64,000 nt of DNA from Akkermansiaceae bacterium (GTDB lineage: Bacteria > Verrucomicrobiota > Verrucomicrobiia > Verrucomicrobiales > Akkermansiaceae): positions 1 to 64,000 of the forward strand of contig JAHCBC010000002.1 of the NCBI GenBank assembly GCA_019634595.1, read 5' to 3'. Made by a program: the position numbers and the translations under genes. Below the pieces are notes generated by a model. The model had not been told where the DNA came from. It was given only the letters and a program-made list of their open reading frames with translations, and searched no databases. Shown piece after piece: positions 17,022 through 25,357 of this stretch. How positions within the stretch are numbered: position 1 is the first letter of the stretch; each line of letters begins with the position of its first letter.

Positions 17022-19954
17022 TGGGCTTTCTTGAAGGCGGGGGTATTTTTGAATTTCTCGTTTTCGAGCAGGATCTTGCGGGTGGTTTCCGCCTCCTCGT
17101 TGAGGCCGAGTTCCTTGAGGGTTTCATAGGACCTCCACAGACCTTCCGCGGCGATGTCCGGAAAGGCTTTGAAGCGGGCGAAGGCGTTCTGATAATAACC
17201 GTTCGCTTTCTTCAGCTCTTCTTCCTTTTCCGCCCCGCCCTTGGTTCCGGCACGGGTTTTGAAAATGTCCCCTACCAGCAGATAGACCTGGCCGCCCGGC
17301 TCTCCTTTGAAGCTCCGGTCACCGAGCAGTTCAATGCCGGCTTTCTCCGCTTCATCCAGTTTTCCGAGTTTGGCCAAAGCCTCGACGCGGCCGATGTTCG
17401 CCTCGCGGAACTTCGAGCTGCCCTGGCTTTCCTCAATGGCGAAGGTGAAGTGATCCAGGGCCACCTGGAATTCCTTCTTGCTGAGGGCGATCTGACCAAG
17501 CCCCACCGAACCGGAGTCCGCGAACGGCGACTCCTGGTAGCGGTCCATGATCCGTTGGAACATGCCCTCCGCCTTCTCGATCTGGCCGTCCTTGATGAGA
17601 ATCTCACCACACGCGGAAAGCAGCATGGGACTGAGGGCTTCCGGCGGCGTGTTGAGCGCGATGGCCTTCAGCAACTGGTCGGAACGGTCCGGCAGCCGCA
17701 GCATGTCGAAGAGACGGGCTCCCGCATAGTTCTTCCGGGCGAAGGTGGTCGGGTTTTCCTGACCTGCGGTGGCACTGTCCACCACCTTGTTGAGCTGCTC
17801 GAAAAGGGCGTCCGGATTGATCTCGACTCCTTTGGCCCGTCTGGTGGGGACCAACGTGCGGACCATCTCATCGATGAGGGACTCCACCTGCTCGTTCGCC
17901 GGATCCGCGATGCTGCCCTTGAGGGTGTCAGCGAGCAACTGGGCGGCCTCTGCCCCGCGGTTCTCCCGGACCATCATCTTCACAACCCACGTGGTGGAGA
18001 TGAGGGCGAGGTTGCCCCCCGGGAAACGCTTCATGATGCCCTGGTGGAGGTTCACCAGACCGGCCCAGTCCTTTTTCGCCTGGAGGATGATGGTCGCCTG
18101 CTCCACGGCGTAGCGGATGACATCCTCATTGCTTTCGGAGTTGGCGGCCTTCATGTAGGCTTCCAACGCCTTGTCCTGGGGATCGACCTTTTGTTCCTTC
18201 AGCTTTTCCTGGATCTTTTTCTTCTGGCTGTAGGTATCCCCCAGCAGGTTGAGCATCGCACCGGCGGAAGGATCGTCGATATTCTCCGAAACGAAGGCGT
18301 TGATTTCCTTCACGAGTTTCTCGGACTGGTCCTCCTCATCGCGGAAATCGATGTAGGCAAGCCGGTAGCGGAGGTCCCCCGAATAGCGTCCGCGCGGGAA
18401 CTTCTTCAGGTAGTCCTGGATGGAAGTCAGGGTTTCCTTGAACTTGCCCTGGATGAAATTGCAGAGAGCCACCTGGTAGAGGGCGTCTTCGTAACGGTCA
18501 CTCTCAGGGAAGGTCTGGACGAAGTTGGAATAGGCTTCCCCGGCCTCCGCGAACTTGCCGGAGCGGAACAGGCCATAGGCCTGGAAGAAGAGATACTGGT
18601 CCCTGGACTTCGAGTCGGGGAACTTGGCGGCGAGATCCTTGTAGAAAGCGATCATCTCATCCCACTTGCCCGCATCCGCAAGGCCCTGGCCTGCGATCAT
18701 GGCGATCTGCTCCAGGTTGCTGGAACTCGGGTGCTTGGTGAGGAACTCAGCGGCACGCTTCTGGAGTTCGTCGGTGTCCTTGAGCTGGTTGTAGGTGACG
18801 ATCTCCGAGTAAGCCGCGATTTCGAGGTTCTTCGCGGTGGGATAGACGGTCCGGATCGTCCGGAAGCAGACGAGGGCTTCCTCATAGCGCTCCAGATAAT
18901 AGAGGCTGCGGCCCCGGCCGAGAAGAAGGTCGGCATCCAGATCGACCGCCGTCTCGATGGCGGCCAGAGCCTGGGTGTTCAGCTCCAGGGCGGCCTTCAG
19001 CACGCCGATGGTTTCACCAGCGGTGGAACGCCGGGAGATCGGGATCTTCTTCGCGATTTCATCCGCGATCTTTTTCTCGATCTCCGCCACGTCCCGCTTC
19101 TGCTCCTCCAGAGAGGCGCGCTGGGTTTCGAGAACCTGGCGGCGTGGCGGGATGGACCGGTAGAGGGCGAGCGCCACCTCATGGGAGCCACGCTCGGAAA
19201 GGTCATTCGCGCGGACCACGATCTGGTTGGTGTACCACGCGATGGCGTCACGGATACCCGGTTGGTTGATCACCCGGTCAAGATAGGCGGTGAGGTCGTC
19301 GAGCTTTTCGCTGTCGGCCAGCAGGCCGATGACCTCCACGGCGGCCCCCGTCTGTTGCGGGGTGCGGACGTCCGAACCCATGAGTGTCCGGAACACCTGG
19401 AAAGCTTCCTCCTGGCGGTTGAGTTCGTTATAGACCTGACCGAGGGCCAGACCGGCCTCCGACCTGTACTTGGGATCCGCAGCGGCCTGGCGCAGGGCGT
19501 TGATGGCCTTCTCCTTTTTCTCCGGTGTGTTCTGGATCATGCAGGCTTTGCCCACACCCAGATAGCAGCGGCTGGTGTATTCACCCTTCGGATGCTTCGT
19601 GAGGCACTCGGTGAACGCGACCTCCGCCTTCGCCGCGCTGGCGGCATCATTCATCAGCAGGTAACCGAGACCGATGTTGAAGCGGATCATCTCAAGGGTG
19701 GGGGCGGGAACCCCCTGCTTGTCGGCGATCGCCTTGAGAAGGGTCTCCAGCTTGCCCACGGCGGTGGTGTAGTCCTTCGTGCCGAAAGCCTTCTCCGCAT
19801 CCGCGAAAAGGGTCTCAAGCTCACCGGCCGGTTGCTCCGCCGGTTCCGCCGGCGCGGCCGGGTCCGCAGGCTGGGCCTGGAGTTCGCAGAGCGGCAGTGT
19901 GGCAAGCAGTGCGCACAAGGCGTGCTTTGTGAATCTCAGGTTTTTCGCATCCAT
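17018..19954 (-). CDS. Large periplasmic tetratricopeptide-repeat protein
   Basis: A 978-residue exported protein composed almost wholly of TPR-type helix pairs; clear units include ALVCFRTIRTVYPTAKNLE, GEAYSNFVQTFPESDRYEDA and ALYQVALCNFIQGKFKETL. The start at 19954 gives MDAKNLRFTKHALCALLA, a signal peptide ending near LQAQ; the frame stays open to 20116 but the extra residues are not signal-like. Outer-membrane TPR scaffolds in gliding and TonB-type motors are the nearest functional parallels I can name. It is coupled by ATGA overlap to the smaller TPR gene downstream and lies 258 bases after the VWA gene. Confidence 0.88.
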   Translation of the reverse strand: MDAKNLRFTKHALCALLATLPLCELQAQPADPAAPAEPAEQPAGELETLFADAEKAFGTKDYTTAVGKLETLLKAIADKQGVPAPTLEMIRFNIGLGYLLMNDAASAAKAEVAFTECLTKHPKGEYTSRCYLGVGKACMIQNTPEKKEKAINALRQAAADPKYRSEAGLALGQVYNELNRQEEAFQVFRTLMGSDVRTPQQTGAAVEVIGLLADSEKLDDLTAYLDRVINQPGIRDAIAWYTNQIVVRANDLSERGSHEVALALYRSIPPRRQVLETQRASLEEQKRDVAEIEKKIADEIAKKIPISRRSTAGETIGVLKAALELNTQALAAIETAVDLDADLLLGRGRSLYYLERYEEALVCFRTIRTVYPTAKNLEIAAYSEIVTYNQLKDTDELQKRAAEFLTKHPSSSNLEQIAMIAGQGLADAGKWDEMIAFYKDLAAKFPDSKSRDQYLFFQAYGLFRSGKFAEAGEAYSNFVQTFPESDRYEDALYQVALCNFIQGKFKETLTSIQDYLKKFPRGRYSGDLRYRLAYIDFRDEEDQSEKLVKEINAFVSENIDDPSAGAMLNLLGDTYSQKKKIQEKLKEQKVDPQDKALEAYMKAANSESNEDVIRYAVEQATIILQAKKDWAGLVNLHQGIMKRFPGGNLALISTTWVVKMMVRENRGAEAAQLLADTLKGSIADPANEQVESLIDEMVRTLVPTRRAKGVEINPDALFEQLNKVVDSATAGQENPTTFARKNYAGARLFDMLRLPDRSDQLLKAIALNTPPEALSPMLLSACGEILIKDGQIEKAEGMFQRIMDRYQESPFADSGSVGLGQIALSKKEFQVALDHFTFAIEESQGSSKFREANIGRVEALAKLGKLDEAEKAGIELLGDRSFKGEPGGQVYLLVGDIFKTRAGTKGGAEKEEELKKANGYYQNAFARFKAFPDIAAEGLWRSYETLKELGLNEEAETTRKILLENEKFKNTPAFKKAQ

Positions 19955-20150
19955 ACGGGTCGCCACAAGGTTCTTCCCGGGGGAACAAAGCTTGTCAAGG
20001 TGAAGACGGTGAAAATTCATTGGGATTTTTGTTGTTCGGAGCAAACTCCGCGCGGAGGACTGGGATTGGCGTGATGGCATGCATCCCGCCGACAAAGGGT
20101 GGAGTCTCCGCCCCACCCCATGGATACCTCCCTGAGTGGGAGGAGAAGCA

Positions 20151-20194
20151 TCACCGGCTCCGCGGAAAGCCAGTTTCCTGCGGCAGGCCGGTGA
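20151..20194 (-). other. Composite hairpin between the VWA and large TPR genes
   Basis: TCACCGGC pairs with GCCGGTGA; inside it CCGC pairs with GCGG and GGAAA with TTTCC around a GCCAG loop. It lies 19 bases after the VWA stop codon on the minus strand. No T-run follows, so it may be an attenuator, mRNA-stabilising fold or an intergenic repeat rather than a standard terminator. Confidence 0.45.
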
Positions 20195-20212
20195 CGCAAA
20201 CGGATTTTTCGT

Positions 20213-21322
20213 TCAACGGTCGGACTTCGATCCCTTGCGGACCTTTCCGCCCTTTTCCACGATGGTGAACTTGCCGCCGGTCTTGGAGGCGAGATCATCC
20301 ATGGCATCGATCGCTTCCTTCTGTGGCACCATCATGTTGACGGTGTTGATCTTGACGTTCTTTGCCTTCGCCTTGGCGACCAGGCCGCGGACCAGGCGAT
20401 CCATGTCACGGTTCTCCATCGCACCGTCGGTCATGAAGAAGATCTGCTCCGGTGGCGGCTCCATGTTGATGGCGATCTCAAGAGGGGCTTCCCAGTCGGT
20501 GCCACCGATGAGCTCTTGGTTCTTGATCAGGCTGACCATCTTCTTTTTCTCGGTGTCACCGGCGTCCAGCCAGTCCACCTTCATGTAAGGCTTCTCGGAG
20601 GTCCATTCCCAGGAACTCTTGGAACTCCACTTGTATTCCTTGCCCTTGTGCTTGACCACGTTGTTGACCACCTCATCCCCCGGGACCCAAACCGGACCGG
20701 AGAAGAAGATGACGGCGAACTTGGTCTTGTCCGGAAGGGCCTTCACGGAACGGGTGAGTTCCTCCTTCATCAGGATATCCCGGCCATCCGCACGCATGGA
20801 GATGGAAAGGTCGATGACGTAGGCGACACGCTGGGCGCGCATCTCAAGGCCGAAGAAAACGGGAGGGGCGCCCTTCGCCATGCCATCCCCCATGCCGGAA
20901 CCGAAACCGGTGCCGATGCCGCTGCCCTGGCCACCGCCGGAACCGCTGCCGCCGAGACCCTGCATGCCGCCGGCACCGAGGGCACCGAGCTTGCTCATGC
21001 TGGAGTTCATCTCCGGGTCAGGCAGGGTGAAGTTGCTGACCGCATCCTTCGCAGCCACACGGGAGACGTTGGTCTTCACCATCTGGGACTGCTTCTTCTG
21101 CTGGTTCTTGTTGGCGTTCGGATTGCCACCACCACCGCTCGGCTTGAAATCCACCACCTTCTCCGGTGGCGGCGGGATGACGGCGAAAATCCAGTAAAGG
21201 GCGATCACAAGCAGGATCGCGTGCACGACTATGGAGATCGTCAACGATCCCCCACCGAGGCGGCGCCAGTAGGAGAGTTTGGGTTTGCTGAGAATCGGCT
21301 CGGTTGTCAGAGGCTGTTCCAT
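20213..21322 (-). CDS. Membrane-anchored von Willebrand factor A protein with TonB-like N terminus
   Basis: A 369-residue protein. A cytoplasmic stub is followed by one helix (about 28-49), a proline patch (IPPPPEKVVDFKP) and a Gly/Asn/Gln/Ser-rich linker to about 150, a layout like TonB. In place of TonB's C-terminal domain there is a VWA domain (about 160-360) with an intact metal site: D171-L-S173-I-S175, GGTDW, and TDGAM. It heads the minus-strand run that includes TPR proteins, ExbB and three ExbD. VWA domains bind proteins through a metal ion, so it may couple motor force to a periplasmic partner; this is inference. Confidence 0.88.
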   Translation of the reverse strand: MEQPLTTEPILSKPKLSYWRRLGGGSLTISIVVHAILLVIALYWIFAVIPPPPEKVVDFKPSGGGGNPNANKNQQKKQSQMVKTNVSRVAAKDAVSNFTLPDPEMNSSMSKLGALGAGGMQGLGGSGSGGGQGSGIGTGFGSGMGDGMAKGAPPVFFGLEMRAQRVAYVIDLSISMRADGRDILMKEELTRSVKALPDKTKFAVIFFSGPVWVPGDEVVNNVVKHKGKEYKWSSKSSWEWTSEKPYMKVDWLDAGDTEKKKMVSLIKNQELIGGTDWEAPLEIAINMEPPPEQIFFMTDGAMENRDMDRLVRGLVAKAKAKNVKINTVNMMVPQKEAIDAMDDLASKTGGKFTIVEKGGKVRKGSKSDR

Positions 21323-21606
21323 GGTGTTGAGGGGTTTTTAGGGATTGTCAAAAGTTGGAACGCGGGGCACCAGCTTTTCTTAGAGAAATTTCCAAAAAAG
21401 TCACAAAGGTTTTTTCCGCGGCAGCGTTTTACCGGAATTTCCATCAAAAGAGCGTCGCCCGCGGGGGCATTATTCCAACAAATCAGGCATAACCCGGAAA
21501 ATTCCCCAAGCGGAGACCGGGTGCCTGACAAATCCTGCCGAACCGGCGGAAATGAACGGCAGCCACGGATTGACGCCCGCCACCCGCCCCGTCACGCTGG
21601 CGCTCT

Positions 21607-22104
21607 ATGAGCGGAACACCGGTCGTCGGAATCATCATGGGCAGCACCTCGGACTGGCCCACCCTGGAACACGCCGCACGCACGCTGCGGGACTTCGGCG
21701 TGCCATGGGAGGCCGAAGTCGTGAGCGCGCACCGTACTCCGGACAAGCTGGTTTCCTACGCGGAAGCCGCCCGCGGCCGCGGCCTGAAATGCATCATCGC
21801 CGGTGCCGGCGGAGCCGCCCACCTGCCGGGGATGACCGCCGCCATCACGGACCTGCCGGTGCTGGGCGTTCCGGTGGAGTCGAAGACCCTGCACGGCGTG
21901 GACTCCCTGCTCTCCATCGTCCAGATGCCGGCTGGTATCCCGACCGCCACCTTCGCCATCGGCAAGGCGGGTTCCATCAACGCCGCGCTTTTCGCCGTGG
22001 CAATCCTGGCGAACGAAGACGCCGCGCTGGCGGAAAAGCTGGCCGCCTTCCGCAAGAACCAGAGCGACACGGTGAAAGCCGCGACGCTCCCCGCTCTCGA
22101 CTGA
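21607..22104 (+). CDS. purE: N5-carboxyaminoimidazole ribonucleotide mutase PurE
   Basis: A 165-residue class I PurE, which converts N5-CAIR to CAIR in purine synthesis. Active-site segments are all visible: GSTSDWP near the start, SAHRTP in the middle and [11 protein letters not shown]. The length is normal. It lies 20 bases upstream of purK, its usual partner, so the two form an operon. The start at 21607 gives [13 protein letters not shown], standard for the family. Confidence 0.96.
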   Translation: MSGTPVVGIIMGSTSDWPTLEHAARTLRDFGVPWEAEVVSAHRTPDKLVSYAEAARGRGLKCIIAGAGGAAHLPGMTAAITDLPVLGVPVESKTLHGVDSLLSIVQMPAGIPTATFAIGKAGSINAALFAVAILANEDAALAEKLAAFRKNQSDTVKAATLPALD

Positions 22105-22123
22105 GCCTCCCCTTTTTCTCTCC

Positions 22124-23263
22124 ATGTCTTCCCTTCCCATCCATCCTCCCGGTTGCATCGTCGGCGTGATCGGCGGCGGCCAGCTCGGACGCATGCTTGC
22201 CCTCGCCGCCCGCCGCATGGGTGTCCGCACCCTGATCTGGACCGGCGGCCTGGAAGCCCCTGCCGTGGAGGTGGCGGATGAGGTCATCGACGCTCCCTTC
22301 GATGATGCCGCCGCACTGGAGCGCTTCTGCAGGACCGCCACGGTCGCCACGGTGGAGTTCGAGAACATCCCCCGCGCCACCCTCGAAACCGTCGCGGCGG
22401 GCATCCCCCTGTACCCGTCCCCCGCCGCCATCTCCACCTGCCAGAACCGGGAACGCGAAAAGAATTTCCTGCGCCAGCACGGCATCCCCTGCACCTGGTT
22501 CGCCGTGGTGGGCGGCGCGGAGGAACTGGCCGCGGCCATGCAGGAACTCGGTGGTCCGGGCGTGCTGAAAACGGCGGATTTCGGTTACGACGGCAAGGGC
22601 CAGATCAAGCTGGACGGCACGGAGGATCCGGAAACCGTGTGGGCGAAGTTCGATGCTCCCCGCGCGGTACTGGAAGCCTTTGTCCCCTTCGAGCGGGAGC
22701 TTTCCGTGATGGTCGCCCGCGGGGCGGATGGCCAGGTGGTCACCTATGACCCCGCGGAGAACCGCCACCGCCACCATATCCTGGACGTCTCCATCGTCCC
22801 CGCGCGGACCACTCCGGCGGTATCGCTGGAGGCATCCGCCATCGCCCGCCGCATCGCGGAGGCGCTGGACTACCGGGGTATCCTGGGAGTCGAATTTTTC
22901 CTAAAGGAAGATGGATCGCTGTTGGTGAACGAAATGGCACCACGCCCCCACAACTCCGGCCACCATACGCTGGACGCCTGCGCCACCTCCCAGTTCGAGC
23001 AACAATTGCGGGCCGTGCTCGGCCTGCCGCTGGGTTCGCCCCGCCTGCTCAGTCCTGTCGTGATGCTCAACCTGCTGGGCGACTTCTGGCCGGACGAAAC
23101 GACCCCTCCGGACTGGCTTCCGCTGTTCCAGGACGGCGAAGCCTTCCTCCATCTTTACGGCAAACGCCGGGCCATCGGCCGCAGAAAGATGGGACACGCG
23201 AATTTCCTCGGACCTGAGGCGCTTGAACGTGCGGAGAGGATGAAGGAATACTGGCTGGGGTAG
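22124..23263 (+). CDS. purK: N5-carboxyaminoimidazole ribonucleotide synthase PurK
   Basis: A 379-residue ATP-grasp enzyme that makes N5-CAIR from AIR, bicarbonate and ATP, feeding PurE. The N-terminal GVIGGGQLGRML nucleotide-binding motif, the central KTADFGYDGKGQ ATP-grasp segment, and NEMAPRPHNSGH near residue 270, which binds metal and substrate, are diagnostic. It follows purE directly. A run of palindromic intergenic repeats begins just after the stop codon. Confidence 0.96.
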   Translation: MSSLPIHPPGCIVGVIGGGQLGRMLALAARRMGVRTLIWTGGLEAPAVEVADEVIDAPFDDAAALERFCRTATVATVEFENIPRATLETVAAGIPLYPSPAAISTCQNREREKNFLRQHGIPCTWFAVVGGAEELAAAMQELGGPGVLKTADFGYDGKGQIKLDGTEDPETVWAKFDAPRAVLEAFVPFERELSVMVARGADGQVVTYDPAENRHRHHILDVSIVPARTTPAVSLEASAIARRIAEALDYRGILGVEFFLKEDGSLLVNEMAPRPHNSGHHTLDACATSQFEQQLRAVLGLPLGSPRLLSPVVMLNLLGDFWPDETTPPDWLPLFQDGEAFLHLYGKRRAIGRRKMGHANFLGPEALERAERMKEYWLG

Positions 23264-23277
23264 CGAGGAACGCAGTG

Positions 23278-23362
23278 GGAGCGGACCGCTGGAATTCATT
23301 CCGCCCCGAGAATCCAGCCAGCGAAGCCAAACGGAATGAAGTCCGCGGTCCCAGTGCGCCGG
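23278..23362 (+). repeat. Intergenic repeat element, copy 1
   Basis: About 80 bases containing two palindrome-like halves (GGAATTCATTCC and GGAATGAAGTCC) around a core CGAGAATCCAGCCAGCGA. A second copy in the same orientation is at 23971-24050, with the core and right half differing at only a few positions. Confidence 0.8.
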
Positions 23363-23372
23363 TAAAACCCAT

Positions 23373-23393
23373 GCGGACTGAAGTCCGCGCTCC
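23373..23393 (-). repeat. 21-base inverted repeat, left copy
   Basis: GCGGACTGAAGTCCGCGCTC plus a final C is the exact reverse complement of 23972-23992. The inner sixteen bases are themselves nearly palindromic. It ends three bases before the stop codon of the DUF1802 gene, which therefore lies between two facing copies. Confidence 0.85.
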
Positions 23394-23395
23394 GT

Positions 23396-23953
23396 TCAGA
23401 GCAACGCGGCGGACAGCGCCGTGAACTCTTCATCCGCAATGACCGGCCTTGCGCTTTCGCGCCAGCCTGCCGGAGGCTCCGGCAACTTCACCCAGCTACG
23501 GCAACCGCCGTATTTCGGCTCGTAGGCGAATTCCCATGGTTTCGCCAGCTCGCGCACGCGCACGAGGGCCACATGGATGCTCCCGGAGGCCATACCCTTC
23601 CCCTCCCAGTCGAAACGGTCGCGGACGGTCTTCTCCGAATAGATGTGGAACGGCTCAAGCGCCTTCACCTTCTCCCACTCAGTGAGTGTGACAGCCCACT
23701 CCGCTTCCGCGTGGTGGGTGATGCGGATGATGTCGCCGGGCTGCCATTCCGGAGCGACCTCGACATGGCCCTCGCGGACGTGGTCCCCGATGGCGTGGAA
23801 GCGCGTGGGGAAAAGGAAGAACGATTCGTGGGCGAAGGAAAATCCCGCGCGTCCTTCATGGATGCCGCCCTTGCGCAGCAGGATGGACTGCCGGCCGCTG
23901 GCAAGCGCGTCACAGACGACCTGCCATTCCTTGAAACTGATGATGTCGCTCAT
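23396..23953 (-). CDS. DUF1802 family protein
   Basis: A 185-residue soluble protein recognised as DUF1802 by its opening (FKEWQVVCDALASGRQSILL), the RKGGIHEGR segment, the LFPTRFH segment and the ending region with CRSWV. The biochemical function of the family is not known to me. It has no signal peptide. The gene is transcribed opposite to purEK and is tightly bracketed by perfect 21-base inverted repeats and by longer direct repeats, suggesting that it may have been inserted or shuffled as a unit. Confidence 0.85.
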   Translation of the reverse strand: MSDIISFKEWQVVCDALASGRQSILLRKGGIHEGRAGFSFAHESFFLFPTRFHAIGDHVREGHVEVAPEWQPGDIIRITHHAEAEWAVTLTEWEKVKALEPFHIYSEKTVRDRFDWEGKGMASGSIHVALVRVRELAKPWEFAYEPKYGGCRSWVKLPEPPAGWRESARPVIADEEFTALSAALL

Positions 23954-23970
23954 GATGGGAAAGAATCGGA

Positions 23971-24050
23971 TGGAGCGCGGACTTCAGTCCGCCCCGGAGA
24001 ATCCCGCCAGCGAAAGCAAACGGAATGAATTCCGCGGTACCAGTGACCGG
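23971..24050 (+). repeat. Intergenic repeat element, copy 2, with right 21-base inverted repeat
   Basis: The right-hand copy of the intergenic repeat, core GAGAATCCCGCCAGCGAAAG and right half GGAATGAATTCCGCGGTACC. Its first part (23972-23992) is the exact reverse complement of 23373-23393. Confidence 0.82.
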
Positions 24051-24063
24051 CGGCTTCCTGCCC

Positions 24064-24300
24064 TCACCCCAGATCGTCCGCGGTGACGGAGGTCTGCTCC
24101 CGGGCACCCAGGATGCGTGCCTGGCGGATGACCTGTTCCGCCGTGGTGTCAAAGCGGAAGCTATGGCAGTTCGGGCAAAGGGCCGCACCAGCTCCGACGA
24201 TGGAATCGCAGCCCTCGCACACCTTGTAGGCGGAGGGATTCGCGGCGATCTTCGCGGCGGTTTCCGCCCGCGATGGCGGTGGTGTGGGATTTGCAGCCAT
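24064..24300 (-). CDS. Small zinc-ribbon protein
   Basis: A 78-residue soluble protein with a zinc-ribbon pattern: C-x2-C (CEGC, about 28-31) and C-x2-C (CPNC, about 42-45). The N terminus is Pro/Ala-rich and the C terminus helical (TAEQVIRQARILGA). It follows rpsT on the same strand, separated by a terminator, so it may be transcribed weakly by read-through or from its own promoter. Function unknown. Confidence 0.75.
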   Translation of the reverse strand: MAANPTPPPSRAETAAKIAANPSAYKVCEGCDSIVGAGAALCPNCHSFRFDTTAEQVIRQARILGAREQTSVTADDLG

Positions 24301-24305
24301 TCTAT

Positions 24306-24338
24306 GAAAAAAGCGGCACCGGGGAGCCGGTCCGCTTA
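24306..24338 (-). terminator. Rho-independent terminator of rpsT
   Basis: On the minus strand AAGCGG-A-CCGG, loop CTCC, CCGG-TG-CCGCTT is followed by a run of T. It begins about 30 bases after the rpsT stop codon and lies just before the zinc-ribbon gene. Confidence 0.75.
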
Positions 24339-24366
24339 ATTTTCGAGTTTCCGGAGGACCGAACGA

Positions 24367-24630
24367 TCAGGCGATCGCGGCAATGACCTTGGCGGTCTTG
24401 CTCTTGATGTTGGCGGCCTTGTTCGGGTGGATCAGGTTGCGCTTGGCGGCCTTGTCCACGTAGGAGGAGAGAACGGTGCTGGCCTTGGCGGCGCCTTCCT
24501 TGTCACCAGCGGCAACGGCAGCAAGCACGGCCTTGCGGGCGGTCTTGAAGCGGCTCTTTTCAGCACGGTTGCGCTCGGTGCGCACGATGGTCTGACGTGC
24601 GCGCTTGATGGAAGATTTATGGTTGGCCAT
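24367..24630 (-). CDS. rpsT: 30S ribosomal protein S20
   Basis: An 87-residue, Lys/Arg/Ala-rich helical protein that binds 16S rRNA early in small-subunit assembly. MANHKSSIKRARQTIVRTERN at the start and the conserved AAKRNLIHPNKAANIKSKTA near the end are diagnostic. Length is normal. It has its own promoter-like sequence upstream and a terminator downstream, consistent with a monocistronic ribosomal protein gene. Confidence 0.97.
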   Translation of the reverse strand: MANHKSSIKRARQTIVRTERNRAEKSRFKTARKAVLAAVAAGDKEGAAKASTVLSSYVDKAAKRNLIHPNKAANIKSKTAKVIAAIA

Positions 24631-24676
24631 GGTCGTTTGTCAAAAAGTAGTGAGCCGGAAACGGCGGGGCGGGGAA

Positions 24677-24702
24677 ATTATAAATTTTTAAGGAGGTGTC
24701 AA
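24677..24702 (-). promoter_or_regulatory. Candidate rpsT promoter
   Basis: On the minus strand a perfect TTGACA (24697-24702) and a perfect TATAAT (24677-24682) lie about 47 bases upstream of the rpsT start. The spacer is 14 bases, shorter than the usual 17, so the true -10 may be an overlapping AT-rich hexamer. Confidence 0.45.
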
Positions 24703-24732
24703 GCTCGTGTTTTGCGATGGGCGGAGGTTTCA

Positions 24733-25350
24733 TCAAACGCCATCGTCAATGGTGCCGCCACGGGCGACATAGCCCTGCTGTTCCTTGGTAGCTCCCAGCG
24801 TGCCCCGGATCACACGGACCTCGGCACCGGCACCCACACGGTTGTAGAGATCGATGACATCCTTCCCGCCCATCCGGATGCAACCGTAGGAGGCAGGCGT
24901 CCCCAGGCGGTTCTCCTCCGGAGTGCCGTGGATGTAGATGTAGCGCCGGTAGGCATTGAAATTCCCGATTTCCGTACCATGGAGCCAGAGGATGCGGCTG
25001 ACGATGGGGTCCCGGCCGGGAGCATTCGGGCGGAGCACCTCGCCGGTGGGGCGGCGGCTCTTGAAAACGGTCCCGGCAACCGCATTGCCGCCGATCTTCT
25101 TGGCGATCCGCATGGTACCCAGCGGGGTGCAGTTGCTCCCCGGCTTGTCACCGATCCCGAACTTGGAGGTGGAGATCTTGTAGGACTTCACCGGCTTTCC
25201 ATCCCTCACCAGCAGCATTTTCTGATCGCGCACACTGACGATCATCTTGTTGCGGTTGTCCTTGTTCACCGAGCCGCAGCTGGTGAAACCGACCGCAGCC
25301 GCGAGACAGGCGACGGAGAGGAGGAACTTGCGGGAAAGACTCAAGATCAT
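24733..25350 (-). CDS. L,D-transpeptidase lipoprotein (YkuD family)
   Basis: A 205-residue exported lipoprotein; the signal peptide ends VGFTSCGS, so Cys would be lipidated. The catalytic YkuD motif is complete: HGTPEENRLGTPASYGCIRM contains the conserved His, Ser, Gly, catalytic Cys and Arg. Such enzymes make 3-3 cross-links in peptidoglycan or attach proteins to it. The chosen ATG at 25350 is the one that gives the signal peptide. It lies seven bases after the glycosyltransferase gene on the same strand, so the two probably share a transcript. Confidence 0.9.
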   Translation of the reverse strand: MILSLSRKFLLSVACLAAAVGFTSCGSVNKDNRNKMIVSVRDQKMLLVRDGKPVKSYKISTSKFGIGDKPGSNCTPLGTMRIAKKIGGNAVAGTVFKSRRPTGEVLRPNAPGRDPIVSRILWLHGTEIGNFNAYRRYIYIHGTPEENRLGTPASYGCIRMGGKDVIDLYNRVGAGAEVRVIRGTLGATKEQQGYVARGGTIDDGV

Positions 25351-25357
25351 GGGTGCG

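Noticed and set aside
17000..20074. 1024-codon plus-strand open frame opposite the large TPR gene
   Set aside because: The minus strand gives a signal peptide and regular TPR units with operon coupling; the plus strand reading is a GC-rich shadow with no domain-like sequence.
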